Source of the DNA: Micropterix aruncella
Lineage: Eukaryota > Arthropoda > Insecta > Lepidoptera > Micropterigidae
Length of the DNA stretch: 64,000 nt
NCBI GenBank assembly: GCA_944548615.1
Contig: OX155955.1
Span: 11,155,921 to 11,219,920, forward strand
Direction: 5' to 3'
Below the pieces are notes generated by a model. It saw nothing but the letters and a program-made list of their open reading frames with translations, was not told the DNA's origin and did not search any database. Made by a program: the position numbers and the translations under genes. Below, piece after piece: positions 47,521-59,300 of the stretch (the stretch's first letter is position 1; each line of letters opens with the position of its first letter).

Positions 47521-48351
47521 AAAACAAAAGTTTTGAATACTGTTTTTAATTATGTGCGTGTGTCAAAGTGAATTCAAATGGCAGAGAAAATGATCGATTG
47601 TGATTTTTACGGTACTAAACGGGTGTTATCTAGTTATTTAGTGATAACTTCAGGGTTACACTCTCGTGATTCGATTGAAATTACAATCATTGCTTTTGCA
47701 AATAACGCAGTTAATATAATGTGCCATAGGCCACGATATAACATACGAGAGTCCATTACGGGTAAGAAATCTTATGATGCTAACGTTTGTTATTCTTCAT
47801 CGATGCACGGAACGTAATGTAATTAACGTACGCGTAGATTTCCGATTTGAATCGTCGAGAGGCGTGTCGCGCTCCTTTTAAAAATTATAGTCTGCTTAGC
47901 GTTTATCATATAAATTCGATTGAATTGGTCTAACCGATAGAAATCTAGTTGCATTATTACCCTACATAACATAGCTCTAGAATATCAAACAATATTTTAC
48001 GATACGAGAAATACATGTGTTCACAGTGTTCTATAATAGCAGGAATAGTTTTTGTTTTATACTGAAAAACTATTTTAAATAAGAATTTTCTTACTCATCT
48101 CTTCAGCAAACAGGGTTTTTCTGTTGTCGAAAGTAATACAAAATCAAACGTAACGGAGAAGAGGGAAAGCTGCTGAACATATCATTAGATAGGATATATT
48201 TTGGAATTGTCTTTTTTCAGCGCTGGGGGCCTATTCTTGTAAAATTTATCGTGCTATATTTGTATATGGCCCATGTAAATCAAATGGACCATAGACAAAA
48301 GAGAATGGGCATTTTAGGCCCACTTACAGCTATTGGAAACATGTATTACTA

Positions 48352-48830
48352 GGACGACTGATCCTAATTATAAGCCGTTTCTGAGTTATATCCTATTAAA
48401 TATGGCTAATTACCTGATATCCCATAGTGCACCTAACACATCCAGGCATTGTATTTTTAATAACTGTTTAAACAAAAACTTGCAGAATACCCGAAACGAT
48501 AAAGCACGAGTGCAAACTATACATTCCTAAAAATGCTCGAGTTTGTCAGCAGTATATAGAGGGGTAATACTGGGGTATGTTGCTTGAACTCTGTAATGTG
48601 TCTCATGGTTGCATTGCTGCTCTGTTTATGATGTATGTAAAATATGTTAAGGTCACCTGTTCAACATGGTGCATCCAGTGACCGGTCATACATCATAATA
48701 TATTATCTTTTATGGATCTTTACTGCAAATAATATATTTTGAATAAATAATTGGCATTGGTTTTCGTGTAATTAGCCATATTAAGAAGACGAGATTAGAA
48801 TTTCAAAACTGAAACGGCTTATAATTGAGG
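48352..48830. repeat. Inverted repeat pair in the intergenic region
   Basis: CCTAATTATAAGCCGTTTC and TATGGCTAATTAC (48352-48413) recur inverted at 48768-48830. The direct block CCCATGTAAATC.AATGG.CC lies outside each arm. Possibly a small fold-back element between the two convergent genes. Confidence 0.6.
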
Positions 48831-49159
48831 CTTTCTTTATCGCCCATGTAAATCGAATGGGCCAGACAAATTTGGCATGCTAAATTCTTAAATAATTGCC
48901 TCCTTGGTCTAATTCATTAACTGCCTTCAAAAAATGCTACATCCCAACCTTCAAAATCACTGCATTCTCAACTAACATATTATTTCGAGTTAGTTTTAAG
49001 TACTTAACATTGATTTTAATAACATTGGAATAATCCGCAATGCTTAACAATACAATTGTTGGTATTTGTTTCGATGCAATATTTTTTTATTGTTGTGAGA
49101 ATGTGAAAATCTTTAACAATAGGCTAGTGTTGATGTAAGAGTTAATTAATAAAAAGACT

Positions 49160-50098
49160 ATTGGTTAAAAGTATTGTTTTTATTTTATTTTAAAAATTAC
49201 TTTTTTCGAGGCGTCGGCAGGTACAAATTCTGCTCGAATGATTCATACAATAATCTCGCATTTAAATGATCATATCATATATCTAAAAAGAACAAAAATT
49301 AAATTAGCATAATAGATGTAACACCCATATCCCATTTAGAAGTAAATACATATAAATAATGAATTATTCTATACAACATATCTCAGAACAAATTATTGTG
49401 AAAGCGAGGCCCAGCTCAGTCGCTAAAAATAATATTAATAGATTTCATTCATTTTAAAGTCATTGTTGGATTGCTTTAAGATAAACAGTGTCTTCCTAGA
49501 GAAACTTCCTATAAAATAGTCGGGGAGGTAGTGAATTTTTTCAGTACTGTTTTTTCCAGTCACCAAACGTCGATAGGATTATTCAGTGACTAATTCTGTA
49601 GCGGTCATGTATTTTGTATGGGGGCTTTCCGGTGCATTGAGCTGGAAAACGCATAAAAACCGAACAAAATGGTGGCACTTTTTGGTTGGAATTCCAGACT
49701 TGAAATTTCTTGATCAGCATCAATAATAGACCAGATTTAATCACTTTCTTAAACTGGGAAAATCAGTCCTAAAAATATTCACTGACTAAAATGTTCTCCC
49801 TTGTATTTAAAATCTTTATCAAAACATTGTTAAATAAGAATTCCCCTCTAGAACAAGATGGTCCTATTAAAACATTCACTTATAAACCTAAAACATTCAA
49901 CTCAATATAGATGATAATATAACAGATAGAGACAAACGGAATATAATAAATCAGTCAAAGACAGAATAAAACACTATCGGATCGACCGCTTCAGTCTGAA
50001 AGGGTGACGATAAAAACAATCTTCTATAACTATAAACTACTTGCCTACCGATAATAAAATATTTATCAACCTTCGAGCTTTTTCTATAAACAATCTTA
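49160..50098 (-). terminator. 3' UTR and poly(A) signals of the zinc-finger gene
   Basis: On the minus strand two overlapping AATAAA hexamers occur at 49179-49184 and 49184-49189, about 0.91 kb past the stop. No nearer AATAAA was noticed. The inferred mRNA end is about 1.7 kb from the end of the convergent GDAP2-like gene. Confidence 0.55.
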
Positions 50099-50337
50099 TT
50101 AAAATTTAATTTTCGACATGACTTCCTTTAGTTTGTTTGATAGAGGTACGCCGGAGTGAGCCTTCGGACGGCCAGTTTCCATTTTTCGCCTCTTGGAAGT
50201 GTCGGGTTTGCTGTCAGGGGGTATAAACGGACGACGGCCCCTGGGAGGCGTGTGCGCTATGCGGATGTGTCGTGCCAGTAGCGTAGAACTGCTGAACTTC
50301 TCACCGCAATCGCACAGATAATTCGATATGGATAGAG
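50099..50337 (-). CDS. Zinc-finger gene, terminal coding exon 4
   Basis: Acceptor CTTCTTTTTCAG; the first two bases complete an Ala codon left by exon 3. It encodes 78 residues with one atypical finger (YLCDCGEKF..., HIRIAH), a basic stretch (KPDTSKRRKMETGRPKAH) and a tail ending EVMSKIKF before TAA. It is too short for simple ORF detection and was found by phase matching. Confidence 0.88.
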
Positions 50338-53300
50338 CTGAAAAAGAAGTTTTTTAAAAATATATCTTTTGCTAGAATTTAAGATTAATGGATCACTAAT
50401 CTGAAGTGGTTGCCATAATAAAATATTCAGACCTATGTAGATGGTTTTTATTACAGCTATCTGCCTGTAATAATGCATGTATAAAAATGCAAATGCATGC
50501 ACTTGCAAAAATGCATGTATAAAAGAAGGAAGCTCATGCAATGCCTGTAAAAATAAAGTTTCAATACAAAAAAAAAATACAAAAAAAAAATACAAAAAAA
50601 ATGCTTATATTTGATTGAGCTAAGACTCATTTTTCTGCACAAACGTCTAACAGAAAGAACATGAACATGGCAGTGACAAAGAGGGTAGTTTTTTTATAAC
50701 ATAAGATTGCCATAAATTTAAAATTTTGCAAATGTCTGCAGGCACTAGTGATGGGCGTGATTCTCAATTTTAAATCACGCAACAATCACGTTACTGGTAT
50801 TTTTTCACGCGTGATAATAACTGCTACTCGTGATTTTCGTGATTGTACTGAAATGTACTGTGAAACGTTAAGTAACAAAGTTTCGTCAATGTGATAACTG
50901 ATAACAGAAACGCGCATTATATTTGCTTAATATTTATTAGTAATTAGAAGAATTAGCGTTCAGAAAGATTATCTCTCTTGCTCTTTTGGTGCTAAGCCGA
51001 GTTCGTCTTTCTGAAATAATGTTATTTTATTGCTTTAACAAATCATGAGCAAACTCATTTACACGAACGATTACGACACGAGCGATAACAGTGTCCAAAT
51101 TCATGCGACAACAGTGTCCAAATTCACGTTACGTACGAAATGAACGCGCCACTCATCAGTCATCGTCCAGCCGGCGCGGGCGTTTGCCCAGAACGAACGG
51201 CAAATCACTGATCCACTGATCGCCGATCACATCAAGAATGAACGAAACCAAATGAACGGTTCAATTAGGCGCTCACCGATCATCGTTCAGTGGCGCGCCG
51301 CGCGGTCGTTCGACGGCGATCAGTGAGAACGGCCAATCACTGATCATATAATCACGCGTGATCGGTCGCGTCGTAGCGGCGCCGAGTGATGGCAACGCGG
51401 TGCTGTTCGTAGCCGTGATTCAAATAGCATGTTCTTTCAAATTCTCGTAACGCGTTCTTCGTGATTGCAAATATCACACGTTATTGTTATTGCTATTCGT
51501 GATCACACCCATCACTAGCAGGCACCGGTGCATCCATCGGCAAGGTATAGAAGAATGCTGGATGTTTACAAAAAAATCAAATGTCTAACGTACCTGCTTT
51601 GATGAGTTTCTTCGGTTCTTGAGTCGTCTTAGAATTTTCTAATTGAGATTTTTTCAGCAGCAATGATTTTCGTTTCGTCACTCCCTGCAACGATTTCCTT
51701 GGCGGTCGAGGGATAGTAGACACTTTAGCATCTTTTAATACCTTCGATGATTCCGCAATCGACTTCATCTTTTTTACCGGAGACGCTTTCTTGATCGGTT
51801 TCTCCGGTTTTGGAAAAGAGTACCGTATTGTCGCGTCATCTTCTTCACTCGCACTCTCGACGCTGGCTTTCACTGTATTATTTCCGATGCTTGAAATAGA
51901 TGCTCGTTTCTTGGGACTTATTTTAACGGTAGTTGTTTTTGGCACATTCATACTCTTTCTTTTAGTTATGGGAACGTCCTTCTTTTTCAACAGAGCTTCT
52001 TTTGGGATCGGTCCTGGGATTTTTTTCTTTATCACCTTATTCAATATGGCTTTATTAGTTTCTTGAGCCTTCGGTTTGGCTTGTTTTTCTTCTATTTTCT
52101 TTTTAAGAAGAGACGTAAATTCACTTTTTCTCAAGGGTTTTTTCATTACTTTAGATGGTGTGCCTAAGAAATCATCATGAGTAGATTCACTTTTTTTCAA
52201 TGGTTTCTTCAGTACTTTAGATGGTGTGCCTAAGAAATCGACATGAGTAGAATGTCGTTTAGTCGCTTTAATAAAAGCGGGGCTTAACTTATACCGAACG
52301 ACATCATCATCGGCCAATTTGTATTTTGCTGTATCTCCGTCGCTCAAATGGCGCCGATTGACTATAGGCTTGGGTTTCGGTTGTACAGCATCGTTTACAA
52401 TTATTATTTTACTAAGGGGCCCTTTACTGTCTGTCAATTTTGATGATATGGATTTACGATCCGATGAACAAGAGCTTCGTGATACCCTCCTCGCAGCTGC
52501 CAATGCAGGCGCTTCCTTCACAATTTCAGATTCTGTCGATTTCATTTCATCGCCTGTTTCGGCATCTGACACTGATTTGCTCTGATTTTTCTTGCGTTGG
52601 CATAAAGTTATATGTCTGCTTAGCGAAGGTTCATTCGGAAATACCATATAGCACTGCGGACATTCGTGAATAATGTCCTTTGTGGAATAAGACGGTTGTG
52701 GCGACTGTGGTGATTGCGGAGATGATACTTTATTTGCATCATGGATCTCGCGATGCTCCACTAAATGGTGCAATTTCCTAAAAGATTTTCCGCATGCTTC
52801 ACAGCGGAATCCACCACTGGTGATGCTGCTTGAATTTGTCGCTTGGTCCTCTTTTGGGATGCTGGGGTCTTTCACAACTTGCGCAACTGGCTGATTCAAT
52901 GCCTCCAGCTTTTCCTTTTCGAGTCGAGCTTCTCTAATGTGCGTTTGTTTGTGCTGCACCAAATGATGCGATTTCCGATATTTTTTCTCGCAAACATCGC
53001 ACGGAAACATATTCACCGTTACCACATTCACCGGTTTCGTTACGGTTTCTGGGATCGTTTTCGATTTATGAATTGTGCGATGGTTGACGAGATAGGCTAG
53101 TTGCCTGAAGGATTTGTTGCAGATTTCACAAGTTAGGTTTTCAACAGGTGGATTCGTCTTTAGGATTTTCTTCAACCTCGTCATCGGAGTGTCGAGTTTC
53201 TTATCTTTCTTGGGTCGAATGGGCAATTTGGGCTGAATGTCCGATTTGGGTTGAAAGTCCAACTTTGGCTGAATATCAAATTTAGGTTTTGGTGGATTTT

Positions 53301-56300
53301 TTACATTTACTACAGGCGTATCAAGAATTTCTATTGTTTTACTTTTAGGTTCCGATATTATTTCAACTATGCTGTCATTATTGTCTTTCTTTTCACTAAT
53401 TATATATGGGTTACTCGTAGTAGGAATGACCGTACTCTCAATCACTTGCACATTCTTTGTTTTCTCAATTATACTTTCGGACTCTTCTGTTAATGTATTA
53501 TAATCATTTGTGTTTTCTTTTTCGATATTATTAGATTCAAGTGTATTTTTTATTAAGGAAGGCACTTCTATAGTTGCAATCGATTTAACATTTTTTATTG
53601 GAGTACTTTTCATGGAGTCATCTTTTACTTGCTCCAAAGTCTCACCTAAGGGACTTTCTGCACTTTGCTCGGGGACATTTTTCACTTGCTCCAAAGTCTT
53701 CCGTTTACTTGTAGGACTTTCTGTACTTTGCTTGGAGTCATTTTTCACTTGATCCAAACTCTTCTGTTTACGTATGGAACTTTCTTTCTTGGGAACTTCT
53801 TCTTTCTTGGGAACATCTGTCACTCCCTCTAAATTCTTCCGTTTACGTATGGAACTTTCTGCGCTTTCCTTGGGGTCATCTTTCACTTGCTCAAAACTCC
53901 TCTGTTTACGTATGGGACTTTCTGTACTTTTCTTGGGAACATCTGTCGCTTCCTCCAAATTCTTCCGTTTCCGTAAGGGACTCTCTGTGCATTTCTTTGG
54001 GTCATCTTTCACTTGCTCAAAACTCTTCTGTTTACTTATGGGACTGTCTGTACTTTTCTTGGGAACATCTTTCACTTCCTCTAAACTCTTCCGTTTACGT
54101 AGGGGGCTTTCTGTGCTTTTCTTGGGGTCATCTTTCACATGCTCTAAACTCTTCCGTTTACGTAAGGGACTCTCTATGCTTTTCTTGGAGTCATCTTTCA
54201 CTTGCTCCAAACTCTTTCGTTTATGTACAGGACTTTCTTTATTAGAACCAGAGCAATGCTTTACGTGTTTAAACACAACGTTTTCTGAGCGGAACCTTTT
54301 CTGACAAATTGGACACACAATGTTCTCATCAATTTTACCCATCGTCCAATTTTCTTTGACCTCATTATCATCCTCTCCATCCTCGTTGTCTATGTTTTCT
54401 TTCATGGTTTGGCTTTTCGTCTCTTGACGTTCAACCACGACCGGCGAAACATTACTCCCCCCGATCGATTTCTTAGGGCGACCCCGTTTCGGAGTAATTT
54501 TCGGCTCAGGCACCACAGGCTTCCCAACTTCCTTAACTGATTCACTGATGGTAGGTTTAGTCTCATTCTGAAGAGCGAGCTCGGATGCTCTTGCCAATAA
54601 TTTCTTCTTAGGTAACAAAGAATCTTTTGTTTTTGAGGATGCTGAATTATCGCCGAGTATATCTTTTACAGCCTGTTCTTCAGGCTTCGGAATTGCACTT
54701 TTACGCTTTCGTGGTCTGTTTTTCGCATCATCCTTATCTTCTTCGAGTATATCTGTGAATATTACATCACTTTCAGGCGTAATGTTAGGCTTAAGGATTT
54801 GCTTCCTTGGATGTTTAGATTTTGATTGCAAGCTATCATTGTTAAATGATTCATCGGCCGAACTAGTCGGATCGGATTCTAAAGATCCGGAATTTGTAGA
54901 TCCAACGTCGCTTCTAACAGCAGGGGAAACTGAAGTGTCGTGACTGACTAATGTTTCGCTATCATTACTGTTGACGACGACACATGACAATGGCGTTAGT
55001 TGACTTGCGACCAACGATCCAAGCTTATTTTGGGAGATCCGTTTTGCTTCTAGTTTGAGTGGCATGTGAATCTTTGTCTCCTTTTCCTTCTCAACCGATT
55101 TCTGTTTATCGAATTTAGAATATGTCCTAGCAGGTAAATTTGCAGAATAATTTTTCTTCGGTGGCAGAATCGGATTATTTGTGACCTTCTTGTCTTCGCT
55201 TAGCGTTTTCATTAGGTCTTTAGTCGTGGTAGTCGTAGCCGGTGTCGTTGTGACTACCATTAATGATGCCATTTTCGTATCTCTTTTTCCCGGCTGAATA
55301 CCTAATAATATGCACTCCTCAAAGAGATGTGTAGAATTTCGACGAACAAATTTGTCAAACTCCACTTCAGTTATCACAGGCGTTTTGTCTGGAGATTTAT
55401 CCTTATCCGATGGGCATTTTTTTTTGTCGCTTGATTCTTGATGGAGTTCAGCCATTAATGTCTCAACGCAGGGCGCTTCAGTTACTTCGATTGCGTCTTG
55501 AATTGCTCTGGAACATTTTTCTATGTTGGTTGTGATGTTTTCAGGTGTCGAATTTTTGTCATGGTTAAGAATGGTAATATCCATCAACGGATTAGAAGCA
55601 GGAGCTTTCTCGATTTTATTAATTGCTTCAAGTTTTAAGTCACTTTGTTTTGGTGCTTCCGTGAGGTCTACCTTGATGTCATCTCTCGACAATTGCCTTG
55701 ATTTCCCAGGATATTTTCGAACAGAACAAGAGACAGCAAGATTCGCAGTGGAGGAATTTGCATTGATATCTTTTGGGGTCTCATCAGCAGGTTGTATAGT
55801 AGATCTCTCTTTTAAAGTTTCGATAATTGTAGGTGTATCTTTCTGAAGTTCAATATTAGAATTATTAAAATGTTTCGTTAATTTTCCTTTCAAGAATTTC
55901 TGACCAGTCTTGTTAAGTTTGTTAAATCGATTCTCAATTTTCTGGGTTTCAAGTTGTAAAATTTCAGAGTTCTCTTCGCCTATCTCTATGATATTGGCAG
56001 ACGATGCAGCAATTTCTTTTTTGGGCTCCTGCAAATCCCGCAGCTTCTCCTTTTCGTTGATTGTTGCAATAGAAGAATCAACTGTCTCATATTGCAGAAC
56101 AGTTCTTGAGATCTCAGGCACTGATATATCCATTAAGCATTTTTCATCAGGCACATTCCCCTTATCTTCCCAATCTTCTATTGGATAATCCACTGGACAA
56201 TGAATAACATCATCCACGGAATTGCTGTCATCTATAATTAGGCATTCAGGGCTCGAAGATTCAGACTCTTGTTTTCCTTGCAAAGATGGCAATTCATTTT

Positions 56301-59300
56301 TGCCATTTTCAATCGCTTCAGTATTTTTAGTATATTTGCTGACACTTTTTGTATATTTAAAATAGCTTTCATTCTCTTTATCAATATTTTGTAAACCATC
56401 GTTGTTTTCCTTTATGTCGGTCGTTTCAATAATTGATTCAACATCTCCATTAAGAATTGGAATTGAATCATCTCTTGATCGTTTGCATTCAGAATTAATA
56501 TTTGTAGTACCATCCTCAATAATTACTATGTCGTCTTCTTCTTTTTTGGAGACCGATACCTCATTAATGGGTGCAGTTTCAACATCAACACGGTTAGCCA
56601 ATTCAGTATCCGTCTTTACAGTACTCTTGTTTAGGTCTGTCGAAATCAGATCTGACTGAAATTCTGATTTTAATGATGTCTTTGTACTGAAACACTTTTT
56701 ATTTGCAGCTGTAGTACTTGGATTTTCATCTGAAACTGCTAAACTTGGTTCTTCAATGCCTGTTTTCACATCTGATATTACAAGATTTGGTTTTGCATTG
56801 GATTTTGGTGAGGTTTTAATTTTCCTTATTAAACATTCTTCATTTGGCACATTCTTATGTGACGCTGGCAAATTTGGCTTTTCAATAAGGTCTTCAACAT
56901 CCGACGATGCCAAGTGCTTATTAACCTTTATTGATGTTTCTTGAGTTAAACCATCAGTAACATCGCTATTAGACGTTTCATCTGGGCTTGAGTTTTCAAT
57001 GTCTTTTTTAATGTCTACTGCTATAACAGAGTTTAATGATGTTTCTGTGTTTAAGTTCTCCTTTGTAACATCAGTATTTTCGATTGAAGCTACTATGTTT
57101 GAACTTTCAATTGGTTCTTTTGTATTGGATAATATTAAAGCTTCATTTGGCTGCAAATCAGATGTTACTGATTTTTCTGCTGTCGGCTCATCTTTATTTG
57201 AAACGCGAGTAGATGACTTTTCATCTGACATCAGTAGATTTGACTCTTCAATGCTTTCTTTTACTTCTGTTAGTTTGGAAACTGACTCCACGTTGGATTT
57301 AAATATTATTTCTGAGCTTAAAGTTTCTGACACCACAAGATTTGAGTTGTCAATGCTTTCTTCTATATTGTATGCTACATGACCAGTCTGCACATCTGAT
57401 TTTATAGCCGTTTTTTCACAATGTTTATCTTCATTATTCATAGAATTGGTTTCGGACTTCTTATCAGACACTATCTCATTTGATTTTTTAATGAGGTCTT
57501 TTGCATCTGATGAATCTGGTCTATCTCGTAGTGAATTGGATATTACTTGTTTCTCTGATCTAAATTCTTCCATATTTGTAGCAATATTTTCAGCTGCTGA
57601 AATATTTATATTGTTTTTTATATCTAATGATATTATATCTGCCTGCTCGTTAGATGTTAGTGACATCTCCACCATTAAGCTTTCATTACCTGTAGAGACA
57701 GTATCAGTTTCTTTGCTCTTAATATTTTCTTTTACATCCAACACTTTAATATCTGATTGCATGTTAAAAATTACTATTGTTTCTGTGCTTAACCCTTCCG
57801 ATAACTTATCCACCGTTAAGCCTTCATTATCTGTAGAGCCAGTATAACTTCCTCTGCCCTTAACATTTTCTTTTATATCTGACATCTTTAAATCTGGTTG
57901 CATGTTGGAATTTACTGTTGCTTCTGCGCTTAACCCTTCTGATGACCTCTCCACCGTTAAGCCTTTATTATCTGTAGACACAACATCACTTTCTCTGCCC
58001 TTAACATTTTCTTTTATATCCGACACCTTTAAATCTGGTTGCATGTTGGAACTTACTGTTTTTCGTGCGCTTAACCCTTCTGATGACCTTTCTAACATTA
58101 GGCTATCTCTAGAGACTGCATCAGTTCCTTTGCTATGAACATTTTCTTTTGAATCTGACATTTCTAGATCCAGTGGCATATTGGAATTTATTGTTGTTTC
58201 TGCGCTTAACCTTTGCTGCGATGACCTTTCCGCAATTGAGTTTTCATTATCTGTAGAGACAGCATCAGTTCCTTTGCATTTAACATTTTCTTTTACATCC
58301 GATACTTCTAAATCTGGTTGCATGTTGGAATTTATTGTTGTTTCTGCGCTTAACCCTTCTGATGACCTTTCCACCATTGAGCTTTCATTATCTGTAGATA
58401 CAGCATCAGTTCCTTTGCCCTTGACGTTTTCTTTAGCATTCGACATTTCTAAATCCGGTGGCGCATTGGAATTTACTGTTGTTTCTGCGCTTAACCCTTC
58501 TGATGACCTCTCCACCACTAAGCTTTCATTATCTGCAGAGACAGCATCAGTTCCTTTGCCTTTTACATTTCCTTTTGCAACCAACATTTCTAAATCTGGT
58601 GGCATGTTGGAATTTACTGTTGTTTCTGCGCTTAACCCTTCTGATGACCTCTCCACCGTTAAGGTTTTTATATCTGTAGAGACAGCGTCAGTTACTTTGC
58701 ACTCAACATTTTCTTTTGCATCAAAAATTTCTAAATCCGGTGGTATGTTGGAATTCACTGTTGTTTCTGAGCCTAATCCTTCTGATGAGCTGTCAACTGT
58801 TAAGTTTTCATTTTCTGTAGAGACAGCGTCAGTTCCCTTGCCATGTAAATTCGAATTTCCAACACATTTTGTAGATGATTCCAAGTTAACATCACTATTT
58901 ACAATAGTCTCTGAGTTTGCAATGAGTTTTTTTGAATCTGAAGCTTTTAGATCAGTTTTGACATTAGATTTTAATGCAACGGAGTCGGACTTTTCAAGGT
59001 TTTCTTTTAGATCCATTGCTATACAATGTGGTTTTGGCTTTTCTCCTTTTTTCTCCATGTCGACCACTGCTTTTTCTCGTCCAGACTTAGGTATTAATTC
59101 CTCCTTCAAGTTAAATATTTTCGGTGGCATAATATTGCACTTTTGATCAAGAGATTCATCAAGATCTAATTTCACTGCTTTGTTACTAGCCAGTGACTTT
59201 TTATCCTCTTTCGGTGGTGAAGGCGTAACGTCAGAGGAAGATGGCAATTGCTCCTATTAAACGTAACATAAATTATTATTGCAATTGATAAAAATATGAA

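Noticed and set aside
53774..54304. 176-codon + strand open frame antisense to the basic repeats
   Set aside because: Same explanation: a by-product of the 63-bp coding repeats on the minus strand.
58181..59146. 321-codon open frame on the + strand, antisense to the zinc-finger exon
   Set aside because: It is the mirror of the 46-codon tandem repeats; its periodic Ser/Leu-rich product follows the sense-strand repeat and shows no independent domain.
59245..59247. Apparent start of the giant minus-strand frame at 59247
   Set aside because: The codon is TTG and lies two codons inside an exon with a good acceptor; upstream exons continue the frame.
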